A DNA stretch of 40,076 bases from a virus. The position numbers and the translations under genes are program-made. Positions 1 through 7,951 of this stretch are shown here, piece after piece. The notes below the pieces were generated by a model that was given only the letters and a program-made list of their open reading frames with translations, was not told the DNA's origin and made no database searches. The stretch covers positions 1 through 40,076 of IMG/VR virus record IMGVR_UViG_3300035142_000041; one strand, written 5' to 3'. Numbering within the stretch: the first letter of the stretch is position 1; each line of letters opens with the position of its first letter.

Positions 1-127
1 AGATTTGTCTATACAAGAAATGTTCCAGGCTGGTAGTAGCAATTCTGGCGCTTTTATTGTAGAAGACATTGCGAATAACCTTATATTTAGCGACAAGGTT
101 TTTTCTATCTCTAAACGTTTAACATAT
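1..127. repeat. Terminal direct repeat (circle overlap), left copy
   Basis: Bases 1-127 are identical to 39950-40076. A 127-base overlap is typical of a circular contig closed by a de Bruijn assembler with k=127. It shows that the genome is circular or circularly permuted, with 39,949 unique bases. It is probably not a physical terminal repeat of the virion DNA. Confidence 0.95.
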
Positions 128-553
128 GCGTCAAGTGCAACTTTTGATATAATATTAGACCCTACCGGGTGCACATGTGATTTTGTTGTATTTTTACCAA
201 TATTTTTAAATGCTTATGGAGCAGGTCCAATTAATATCGATCTTTATATCGGTGCTACATATGACGACACAACAGGGACCGAAATAGAATCTATAAATAG
301 AAATAACGAATCTACAGCAATAGCAAAAACAAAAGTATATCTATCGCCGACAGTGTCAGATCCAGGCACTAAGCTGCCAGTAGAATTTATTATTTTATCG
401 AATGGGACGGCAGCAACAGCGACAGCAGGCGGAGCAGTTAAAGAAGACCTTACTTTTAACGCAAAAAAAGATCAAGTTTATATGTTTCGTATAACGAATA
501 CAGAAGCAAGCGCGGCATCTGGGTCTATATCGGCAAATTGGTTTGAATTGTAG
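1..553 (+). CDS. Head-region structural protein, 3' part of a gene that starts at 39933
   Basis: Joined across the circle, the gene runs from ATG 39933 to 553 and encodes 189 residues (MSLQNKDLSIQEMF...). In this window only the part from codon 7 onward lies here; a TTG at base 5 is in frame but is not the start. The protein is rich in Thr, Ala and Ser and looks beta-stranded, with no membrane segment or known motif. It sits between the small head gene at 39699 and the connector gene at 562, so a virion decoration, head-fibre or neck role is likely by position. The specific function is not recognised. Confidence 0.8.
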   Translation, partial: DLSIQEMFQAGSSNSGAFIVEDIANNLIFSDKVFSISKRLTYASSATFDIILDPTGCTCDFVVFLPIFLNAYGAGPINIDLYIGATYDDTTGTEIESINRNNESTAIAKTKVYLSPTVSDPGTKLPVEFIILSNGTAATATAGGAVKEDLTFNAKKDQVYMFRITNTEASAASGSISANWFEL

Positions 554-561
554 GTAAAAAA

Positions 562-1071
562 ATGGCTATTTTAACAACAGAAAAAGTAAAAGAATTTTTG
601 CAAATAACATCTACAACATACGATACTCTAATTGATGCTTTAATAGTTGAAGCTGAAAGTCTGTATTTATTAGAAAGAAATTTGCCATTTTATAAAATAA
701 CTGGAGAAACAACAACAGGTAATTTTACAATTGAATCTATTTCTAATCTAAAAGCAGTGTCAAGGATGGATTTATTGTCCAGTACAAGTCAGACAGGAAT
801 TATAACCGCTATTGATACAGATAACGAATACGTTACACTTGATACAGCAGCAACAGCAACAACAGAAGAAGAAAATTTTATTGTGTATCCAAAAGGCTAT
901 AGATATATAGCAAGTAAAATCATTGGCTGGCTTATGAGCAAACAAACAATGAGCGGAGTTAAATCAGAAAGTTTTAGGTCTTATAGTTATGAAAATGATG
1001 ATATGTCAGTCTTATCAGGATTACCGCAGACAATAGCCAATAATATAACGACTTTCGCAGGTGTAAAATGA
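562..1071 (+). CDS. Head-tail connector protein (gp6/gp15-like)
   Basis: The 169-residue protein begins with an acidic helical pattern (TTEKVKEFLQI, then DTLIDALIVEAESLYLLERN) typical of phage head-tail adaptors that dock under the portal. It lies downstream of the capsid genes and overlaps the next gene by 4 bases (ATGA), as in the connector cassettes of SPP1- and HK97-like phages. The residues after about 50 are less typical and may be an inserted beta domain. Assignment rests on the N-terminal pattern and gene order. Confidence 0.6.
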   Translation: MAILTTEKVKEFLQITSTTYDTLIDALIVEAESLYLLERNLPFYKITGETTTGNFTIESISNLKAVSRMDLLSSTSQTGIITAIDTDNEYVTLDTAATATTEEENFIVYPKGYRYIASKIIGWLMSKQTMSGVKSESFRSYSYENDDMSVLSGLPQTIANNITTFAGVK

Positions 1072-1538
1072 TTGAAAGTTTTTATAATAAAACAATAGCT
1101 TTTTTAAAAAAAGAAACAACAGGCGCACCGTTATTTCGTGAAACATGGGCGATAGACATTGTTACAACTGGTATGATTGATTTGTTAACTGGTCGGAATG
1201 CTGTAAGAGATGAACAAAATGCGATTATCGCCGATACTTTTTTAGGTTGTCCAGTAGTTAATATAACGAATGGTTATATGGTGCAGGATGTGCAAGGACA
1301 TGTAATAACAAGTGCAGACGTAGGAGACGAAGCTACGTATTGGCATAGCACAGACGGGTCAACCTGGACCCAAACAACTAATTTAGATTTAGGCGTAACT
1401 TATAATTTTTATCTTGCAACAGATAGCGCAGGAACTAACGGAAAAGCAGACGGCCAACTATACGAAATAGAAAGCATTGCAAATGCAAACGGGTTAGATC
1501 ATCATTTAGAAATTACAATGCTAAATAAGAAGGTGTAA
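1068..1538 (+). CDS. Putative head-closure (stopper) protein
   Basis: The 156-residue product is mostly predicted beta structure and ends in a pattern (LYEIESIANANGLDHHLEITML) like the last strands of phage head-closure proteins. It is the second gene of the connector cassette, overlapping the adaptor gene and 3 bases before the HK97-gp10-like gene. In related phages this slot holds the stopper that seals the portal channel. Sequence support is weak and the call is mainly positional. Confidence 0.45.
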   Translation: MIESFYNKTIAFLKKETTGAPLFRETWAIDIVTTGMIDLLTGRNAVRDEQNAIIADTFLGCPVVNITNGYMVQDVQGHVITSADVGDEATYWHSTDGSTWTQTTNLDLGVTYNFYLATDSAGTNGKADGQLYEIESIANANGLDHHLEITMLNKKV

Positions 1539-1541
1539 CGA

Positions 1542-1913
1542 ATGGCGTTTGATGATAAAACAAAAGATGTGCAAATTGAAGTAGATAGCAAAACATTAAA
1601 AGCTCTTTATGCTGCTGGAAACATTGCAAAAAATGAAGCACAGGAAGTGCAACGAAAAGAAGGTCACATTGATACCGGGGCAAGTGTTAACTCTAAACAC
1701 TTTGTTATGTTTACAGGCGAAATTGGTAAAGACGACGATTTTGACGAAAAAGCAAAAACAGCAACAAAGCCGACAAAGCCAAATTCAGTTAAAATTTCAA
1801 CAGGCATGGACTACGATATTTATTTAGAGCGTCCTTATGCGATTATGGCTGCCAGTCAGGATAATTCAGTACCTGTAATAAATAAGGTTTTAAAACAAAT
1901 TTATGGCAAATGA
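1542..1913 (+). CDS. HK97 gp10-like head-tail protein
   Basis: The 123-residue protein shows the family's hallmarks: an early helix with many Lys, Ala and Glu, a central DTGASVNS segment (family pattern D-T-G-x-L-x-x-S), and a late TGMDYDIYLERPYAIM segment (family pattern G-x-x-Y-A-x-x-x-E). Proteins of this family act at the head-tail joint or tail completion. The gene overlaps the next one by 11 bases, consistent with translational coupling. Confidence 0.65.
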   Translation: MAFDDKTKDVQIEVDSKTLKALYAAGNIAKNEAQEVQRKEGHIDTGASVNSKHFVMFTGEIGKDDDFDEKAKTATKPTKPNSVKISTGMDYDIYLERPYAIMAASQDNSVPVINKVLKQIYGK

Positions 1914-2316
1914 TTTTAAAAATAATATTTATACTTACTTGCGAACCGTAACGGATTTGTCGCAAATAGTAACGTACGGCGGTAATATAACTGAAGAATT
2001 AGTTGGAGCGCAAGAAATCGCCTGGGGGGATTATCCCCAGAATTTAACGAATAAAATAGTTTATAAAAAAATATCAGACCCGCAACTATACGATTTTAGA
2101 CGGGATTTTCAACGCTGGCGTTTTTGGATTCAGCATCCGGATAAATTTTTATGCAGTCTGATAGCAGAAATATTAAAAGATAATCTTAACTTATATCGGG
2201 GCAATTTTGGAACTGAACAGGTAAGTTATATTTTTATGTTGGATAACAGCGATCCTTTTTACAGTAAAGATTTGCAAAGTTATCAAATAATACAAGATTA
2301 TAGATTACAAAATTAA
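1903..2316 (+). CDS. Tail terminator / tail completion protein
   Basis: The 137-residue protein has the layout of small tail terminators (DUF3168/gpU type): an N-terminal helix followed by strands with basic and aromatic residues (YDFRRDFQRWRFWIQ), then a helix and a final strand ending in YQIIQDYRL. It stands immediately before the tail-tube gene, the normal place for the protein that caps the tail end facing the head. It overlaps the upstream gene by 11 bases. Confidence 0.6.
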   Translation: MANDFKNNIYTYLRTVTDLSQIVTYGGNITEELVGAQEIAWGDYPQNLTNKIVYKKISDPQLYDFRRDFQRWRFWIQHPDKFLCSLIAEILKDNLNLYRGNFGTEQVSYIFMLDNSDPFYSKDLQSYQIIQDYRLQN

Positions 2317-2328
2317 GAGGTAAAAAAA

Positions 2329-3156
2329 ATGGCATATATACCAACAACGGTACAGAATAGAGACCACATTTTAGAAGGTGCTTGTAAAATTTCAATTGCT
2401 GCTTATGGCGTGGCGGTTCCTGCATGGCTTGACATAGGAGCAGTAAACGGATGTACAATAACAGAAAATCTAGGAAGCACAAAACAGGAAAGTCAAAACG
2501 TTCGTGATACTTACGCTATGTCTGCGCAAAGCGCAACCGTTACAATGGACTGGTTTGAGCAGATGTATTCAGCTGCAAATCAAATCTTACGTAGTGATAT
2601 TGACAATATAACAAACATTGCAGGTGCTCTTGTAAGTGGTGCGACACAAACAGTCGATTCAGGTGACTGGGGATATGATAAATTTGTTAAAATTGAAAAT
2701 CAGAACGGTGATGGATCTGCAATAACTGTAAACAGTGTAACAGGTGGGACAGATGGTGCTTTAGTTTTAACAACTGATTATGTGGTAGGACAAAACAATT
2801 TTGATGAATACGGAATTTATTTAAAATCTGGTGGGAATATAACAACTTTAAGTCAGGACCTAGTAATCGATTACGATTACACGCCAACCGCAAAACAGCA
2901 AATTGACACCGGCGGGTTTGATGGCGAGATTCCAAAATTCCAAATGAAAATCGAAAACATTTATGCAGTTGGTAAAAATGTTACTTATTATATCTGGTTA
3001 TGCCAATTAACTAATGGTCGCAACTTAGAATTTAAAAAATATAATGAAGATGATACACGACTGGTAGCAACTGTAGAAATTGAAGCACAATTAGATCCAA
3101 CGAGAAGCGCTGCAAATAAAGACCAGTTAATGAGAATAGAAAATGAAAGGATTTAA
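2329..3156 (+). CDS. Major tail (tube) protein
   Basis: The 275-residue protein is beta-rich and lies directly before the tail chaperone pair, the usual order for the tube protein. A GAGGT ribosome site stands 8 bases before the ATG. The middle (about 95-185) is Gly/Thr/Asp-rich and probably forms a surface domain. The C-terminal part has a strand pattern (LEFKKYNEDDTRLVATVEIEA) in keeping with a tube subunit. No sheath gene follows, which suggests a non-contractile tail. Confidence 0.65.
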   Translation: MAYIPTTVQNRDHILEGACKISIAAYGVAVPAWLDIGAVNGCTITENLGSTKQESQNVRDTYAMSAQSATVTMDWFEQMYSAANQILRSDIDNITNIAGALVSGATQTVDSGDWGYDKFVKIENQNGDGSAITVNSVTGGTDGALVLTTDYVVGQNNFDEYGIYLKSGGNITTLSQDLVIDYDYTPTAKQQIDTGGFDGEIPKFQMKIENIYAVGKNVTYYIWLCQLTNGRNLEFKKYNEDDTRLVATVEIEAQLDPTRSAANKDQLMRIENERI

Positions 3157-3158
3157 AA

Positions 3159-3587
3159 ATGAGATTAAAAGAGCGTGATTTAAGATTATTACAGAGAGAG
3201 CGGCCAGTTTACCGGATTAAAGACAAATCCGGTAAAGTTTTTCGTGTTCCTCTTTTTGTAACGCCTGCGTTAGTTGTTTTGATTGACGAAAAATACGCAA
3301 AAGACAAAGAAGACGAACTTAAAAAAGGAATGCAGGCAATTCTTGAGATTTTTAAACGGGAGTATCCCGAAATTGATCAAGAATGGGTTGCTGAAAATAT
3401 TGATTTATCTTTGTACAATCAAATTATATCTGATGTTGTTCATCTATCGTGTACGTGTATTGAGAACATTGACGAAATGAGAGACGCAAAAAAAAACACG
3501 AAAACGAAAAAAAAGACAATGTTGAAAGAAGCAAAGAAGATATTGAAAGCAATATTGAAGAAGAGCAAAGCGGAGAATATTCTTTAA
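3159..3587 (+). CDS. Tail assembly chaperone, zero-frame product
   Basis: The 142-residue helical, highly charged protein lies between the tube and tape-measure genes, the fixed place of the gpG-type chaperone. It starts 3 bases after the tube gene stop. Its last 35 residues are Lys-rich and are coded by A-runs that include two slippery heptamers at about 3490-3515. This product is expected to be the major form, with the frameshifted longer form made at lower level. Confidence 0.7.
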   Translation: MRLKERDLRLLQRERPVYRIKDKSGKVFRVPLFVTPALVVLIDEKYAKDKEDELKKGMQAILEIFKREYPEIDQEWVAENIDLSLYNQIISDVVHLSCTCIENIDEMRDAKKNTKTKKKTMLKEAKKILKAILKKSKAENIL

Positions 3588-3823
3588 TTGAACCAGCTTG
3601 TTTAATAGCGCATGTTTTTTCTTGTTATACGGTAGAAGAAATATTGTGGAACATGGATTTAATGTTATATATGTCGTTATACGAGCAAGCGGTAAAATTA
3701 AAATATAACGTTGATTTAAAAAATGTTAAAAAAGATGAAAATATTAAATTTAAATCATCGGGTGCAATGAGTTTAGAAGAATATGAGCGAAGGTTGAAAA
3801 ATGGCGAGTATAAACGCGGGTAA
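3159..3823 (+). CDS. Tail assembly chaperone, -1 frameshift fusion (gpGT-like)
   Basis: A second frame, displaced by -1, is open through the A-run and continues to a TAA at 3821-3823. Zero-frame codons AAA-AAA-AAG at 3507-3515 form the dnaX-type slippery heptamer A-AAA-AAG, and A-AAA-AAC lies just upstream. Slipping at the first site gives a product of about 221 residues whose added part contains an amphipathic Leu/Tyr-rich stretch (IEPACLIAHVFSCY). It overlaps the tape-measure start by 23 bases. The slippery sites and open frame are seen; use of the frameshift is inferred from the conserved arrangement in siphophages. Confidence 0.6.
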
Positions 3824-6308
3824 TGTTTTTTACACTCTTGAAATTAAAGACGAAAACTTTGAAGGCAAACTGCGTTTAAGTTCCAAAGCCGTTGTTAATT
3901 TTGATAAAAACACAAAGAAGAGTTTTGGGAATGTTGACAAAAGTGTACGCACAACAACTGCGTCACTTGGTAATTTACAAACTGTTTTAAAAGGTCTTAG
4001 TGCTGCCCTGGGTGTCCGGGAAGTTATTCGACTTACTGATAGTTATACTAATCTTAACAACAAACTTAAACTTGTAACCGACAACGAAACACAATTAGTT
4101 CAAACAAGAAAAGATTTATTTGCAATTGCTACAGAGACACGAAGCAGTGCAGAAAGTACGGTTGAACTATACGCAAGATTAGCGCGTTCAACCAAAGAAT
4201 TAAATTTATCCACTGAAGATCTGCAATTAGTGACGAAAGGAATAAACCAGGCTTTCCAAATTTCTGGAGCATCCGCAGAAGAATCGGCAAACGCTATACG
4301 ACAATTGGCTCAGGGTTTAGCTGCAGGAGCTTTGAGGGGTGATGAGTTCAACAGTGTGTCTGAGCAGGGATCACGTATAACGGAAGTATTAACTGCAAAA
4401 TTAGGAATAACGGTAGGTGAACTGCGACAATTAGCCGCACAGGGGCAAATAACCAGTAAACTTATTATAGACGCTTTTAAAGATCAATCAAGCGTATTGC
4501 AAGCAGAGTTTGACCAACTAACACCAACCGTTGACGGTGCTTTTGAAGTATTGCAAACATCCTTGTTGGATTTCATAGGAGCTGGGAACGATGCAACAGA
4601 GTCAGGTAAAATAATAGCTGAATTGATAATAGATTTATCTGAAGTTGTAAATTTTCTTGCTGAAAACATCGACATTGTTGTCTTTGCAATAAAAGCTTTG
4701 TTAGCTTTAAAAGTAGGTTCAGTCTTAACAAATTATACGCAAAATTTTTTAAGTGCCGCGACCGCTGCCGGAGCTTATGCGAAAGGGGCAGGAATAGCAA
4801 CAAACGCAACAAGTTTGTTGAAAGGCGGCATAAAAGGTCTTTCAACAGTAATAAAAGCAAACCCGCTTGGACTGTTGATTATTGCAGTTACATCGTTAAT
4901 AGACTTATTTAGTGAATTAAACAAGTCTATCGACGATTTAAGCGCAAAACAAAAAGAGTTAGCCGCGCAAACAACAATAGAAAAATTGACTCGATCAGCT
5001 GCACAATATAAAGATACTTTATTTCAATTAAATACTGAAGCAGATAAGTTTGACGATGTAACAAGAGATTTTGCACAACAAACACTTGCTAACAGCGTTA
5101 AACGTTTCGATCAGGAATTAAAAATTTTAGAAAATACACTACAAGGTATTTCGTTAAAACAAAAAGAAAATTTATTATTTTCAATTTCTGGAAATGCAGA
5201 ACTTGAGAAATTATTTAAAAAACGTATTCAGTCTCTTAAAATCTTTACAGATGAACAAAAAAAAGCAACAAAAACGCGTGTAAAAAGTTTTAACGTTTCT
5301 AAAAAAAGTATAAAAGATGAAACAAAAGATTTAGATAAATTTTTAGACAGCTTTAATGATGTATACGACAACATCGAACAAAAAAGATTAGATGATCTTG
5401 ATAAAGCTGCTAAATTTTATCAAAAAGGCTTGTTAGATTTTGAAACATATCAGGATACTTTAACACAAATAAATGACAGAGCAAGTCAGGAACGTATAGC
5501 GGCAAACCTGAACTCGTTTAACGCCGTTGCTGGCGGTCTAACAAACCTTACAGGACAACTAAGTCAAATCTATGCAATGCAGGAAAGCAACGAACTTGCA
5601 CGTTTAGAAAATCAAAAACAAAGACAGCAGGAAGAAATAGAAGAGCAATACAATGCGCAGTTGGAAGCAATCAATCAGGAAGAATTGACAGAAGCTGAAA
5701 GAAATGCAAAATTAAAAGCGTTAGACGAACAAAGAGAAAGAGATGAACAAGCGTTAGAAGAACAAATAGAAAAGCAAAAAAGAAAAGCGCAAAGAGACGC
5801 GGCGAAAAAACAAAAACAAATTGCAATTTTTGAAGCAGCACTGGCAATCCCGACAAGCGCGAGCGCTGCGTATAAGTCTTTAATCGGTATTCCGGTTGTC
5901 GGGCCAGCATTAGCAGTTGCTGCGGCTGCGGCTGCAACAGCACTACAATTAAAAAAATTACAATTGATACAACAACAACCACTGCCAGAACTGGCGGCAG
6001 GTGGTGTTTTTTCCGGTGCTGCAGTAGTCGGCGAAGCAGGGAGAGAAATGACAATCCCGACCGGGCAACAATCCGGTATAGCTGTTCCGCTTGAAAGTCA
6101 ACAAGGGCGTAATGCGATTAGTGTTTTTACTGATCAGTTGATAGATTCAGTTAATAGACGACAAAATACGGCTACGGTTTCTTCTGCTCAAGAACAAATG
6201 ATGCGTATAACAATTAATTTAGGTGGCGAGTTGTTATACGACGATATAACAAGGGCATCTTTTGCAAAAGAAATTATAATATCTAAAGATGCGATAAGCG
6301 AGGCATAA
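3801..6308 (+). CDS. Tail tape measure protein
   Basis: At 835 residues this is the longest protein. Residues about 70-230 match the lambda-type tape-measure N-terminal domain (tail length tape measure, TIGR02675 type), with runs such as SAESTVELYARLARS and QLAQGLAAGALRGDEFNSV. A hydrophobic helix follows (NPLGLLIIAVTSLIDLF), then long coiled coils rich in Glu, Gln and Lys (about 570-680). It sets tail length and probably passes into the host envelope at DNA entry. It overlaps the frameshifted chaperone and is joined to the next gene by a 1-base overlap. Confidence 0.9.
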   Translation: MASINAGNVFYTLEIKDENFEGKLRLSSKAVVNFDKNTKKSFGNVDKSVRTTTASLGNLQTVLKGLSAALGVREVIRLTDSYTNLNNKLKLVTDNETQLVQTRKDLFAIATETRSSAESTVELYARLARSTKELNLSTEDLQLVTKGINQAFQISGASAEESANAIRQLAQGLAAGALRGDEFNSVSEQGSRITEVLTAKLGITVGELRQLAAQGQITSKLIIDAFKDQSSVLQAEFDQLTPTVDGAFEVLQTSLLDFIGAGNDATESGKIIAELIIDLSEVVNFLAENIDIVVFAIKALLALKVGSVLTNYTQNFLSAATAAGAYAKGAGIATNATSLLKGGIKGLSTVIKANPLGLLIIAVTSLIDLFSELNKSIDDLSAKQKELAAQTTIEKLTRSAAQYKDTLFQLNTEADKFDDVTRDFAQQTLANSVKRFDQELKILENTLQGISLKQKENLLFSISGNAELEKLFKKRIQSLKIFTDEQKKATKTRVKSFNVSKKSIKDETKDLDKFLDSFNDVYDNIEQKRLDDLDKAAKFYQKGLLDFETYQDTLTQINDRASQERIAANLNSFNAVAGGLTNLTGQLSQIYAMQESNELARLENQKQRQQEEIEEQYNAQLEAINQEELTEAERNAKLKALDEQRERDEQALEEQIEKQKRKAQRDAAKKQKQIAIFEAALAIPTSASAAYKSLIGIPVVGPALAVAAAAAATALQLKKLQLIQQQPLPELAAGGVFSGAAVVGEAGREMTIPTGQQSGIAVPLESQQGRNAISVFTDQLIDSVNRRQNTATVSSAQEQMMRITINLGGELLYDDITRASFAKEIIISKDAISEA

Positions 6309-7048
6309 TGTTTATATTATATGACAACTTATTAGACGATGCTACGTTGACAATTCCCGACGAAAATCTATATTATGGTGCTGATAATCTGCAAGATACA
6401 CGATTGTCTAAATATTATAGATCAAATACGCTGAGTTCTAATATTGTAATTGACCTGGGTAGCGCAAAACAGGTAACCTCTTTTTTTGTTGTCGATCATA
6501 CTTTTACATCAAGTGCAGTAGTAAAAATACAGGCTAACACTACTGATAGCTGGACAACTCCAGCTTTTGAATTAACTTTATCAATTACAGATTATATATT
6601 ATACGATTTTTCTTTTGACGAAACTTATCAATTTTGGCGTTTAGAGTTTGCCGATCCAACAAACCCAGAATTTGTGCGTATTGGTCGTATAATGCTAGGC
6701 GTTCCATTGTCCGGATTATACATGGAACCTGATCAGGTATTTAGTGTTAAAACAACAACAGAAACGGCAACAAATAGAACCGGTCAAACTTTTGTAAAAA
6801 AAGGTTACGCATATAAAAATAATACAATAAATATAAAAAACATATCGCATGATAAAGAAGCAGAAATTCACGCGATGTTTTTTGCAAACAGCAACAGCAA
6901 CCCGGTAATTTTAGTGATTTACGAAAATGATACAATTAAAAAACCCCCCGTTTATTGTTTTATTACAAACGAGGGAGCAGATTTACAAAATCAAGTGGAT
7001 TTAATAAATCCGTACAAAACAAGTTTTCAATTTAGACAAACTTTTTAG
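6308..7048 (+). CDS. Distal tail / tail tip protein
   Basis: The 246-residue protein directly follows the tape measure, where distal tail proteins sit. Residues about 35-125 look like a discoidin-type beta sandwich (NIVIDLGSAKQVTSFFVVDHTF, then FWRLEFADP), which often binds carbohydrate. The remainder is beta-rich and resembles a tail hub domain. A hub or adsorption role is inferred from position and fold pattern. Confidence 0.55.
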   Translation: MFILYDNLLDDATLTIPDENLYYGADNLQDTRLSKYYRSNTLSSNIVIDLGSAKQVTSFFVVDHTFTSSAVVKIQANTTDSWTTPAFELTLSITDYILYDFSFDETYQFWRLEFADPTNPEFVRIGRIMLGVPLSGLYMEPDQVFSVKTTTETATNRTGQTFVKKGYAYKNNTINIKNISHDKEAEIHAMFFANSNSNPVILVIYENDTIKKPPVYCFITNEGADLQNQVDLINPYKTSFQFRQTF

Positions 7049-7059
7049 GAGCAAAAAAA

Positions 7060-7944
7060 ATGGCTGGAAACATAATAAGTTATTATACAGATATCACGGA
7101 CATGACAACCGTGTTAGATTCTTTAGAGAAACAACGACGTGGTTTTATCAATATCAGTTTAACGGAATGGTCAAACTCAACTGTTCCGAAAATAAAAACA
7201 GGATCGGTTGTAAACAATGACGGTAGCCTTTTTGAATTTGATTCAGACACGATTGTTGCAGGTAGTCCGTCTGACGGTGCTGTTTGGATAAAATTAGTTG
7301 TATCAACGGGGGCATTGCCTTCAGATACAACCGTTATTCCAACATGGACAAATATAACGCCAGCGTGGAACGACGAAAAACAAGGATATTACGAAGGTGC
7401 CAGCGAACGCGTTATTGCAGGTGCAACAAAATCAGGGTCCAGCTACACAGACAAATACATTTTGCACGACAGGGAAAGTTTTTATTTACGCCGGTATGGC
7501 ACAGGCAATATAGAAGTTATAAGCGGTTATTCCGGTAATTTTACAACTAACAATGTCGTTACTGGTAACATAACGACAGCAAATATTGCAACTATAAATT
7601 CTCGAGATTATAGTAAAACTTTCTCACTCACTGCAAACCCTGCGTCTTCTCTTGTTTTCACGACAGAAGTAATGTCGACTGTTAGACTGTTTATGCAAGC
7701 TCCAGCACCTGTTACATGGGATGGATTTTTAAAAGTCTATGACGGTGCGACATATCAACTTATCAACACTGTTACTTTTTCTGCAGTAAATCCAGCAGCA
7801 ATTAGCAAAGTATTTGTAATTGGACCTGGACAATACGAAATATCAGCAACGGGTACAGCAGGATATAACGTAGAACTTGAATTTATTGGTTGTTTTGGTT
7901 TGGATGATAACACACAAAGTAATGTTGTAACAATAATTCCGTAG
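7060..7944 (+). CDS. Tail tip-associated protein, possibly fibre-like
   Basis: The 294-residue beta-rich protein is not assigned to a family. Residues about 155-185 hold a short Thr/Asn/Ile repeat (TTNNVVTGNITTANIATINS), like the shaft of a trimeric fibre, followed by a compact C-terminal domain with many aromatic residues. It lies between the distal tail gene and the large tip gene with short spacers. A receptor-binding or fibre-attachment role is plausible but unproven. Confidence 0.5.
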   Translation: MAGNIISYYTDITDMTTVLDSLEKQRRGFINISLTEWSNSTVPKIKTGSVVNNDGSLFEFDSDTIVAGSPSDGAVWIKLVVSTGALPSDTTVIPTWTNITPAWNDEKQGYYEGASERVIAGATKSGSSYTDKYILHDRESFYLRRYGTGNIEVISGYSGNFTTNNVVTGNITTANIATINSRDYSKTFSLTANPASSLVFTTEVMSTVRLFMQAPAPVTWDGFLKVYDGATYQLINTVTFSAVNPAAISKVFVIGPGQYEISATGTAGYNVELEFIGCFGLDDNTQSNVVTIIP

Positions 7945-7951
7945 GTTTGAA

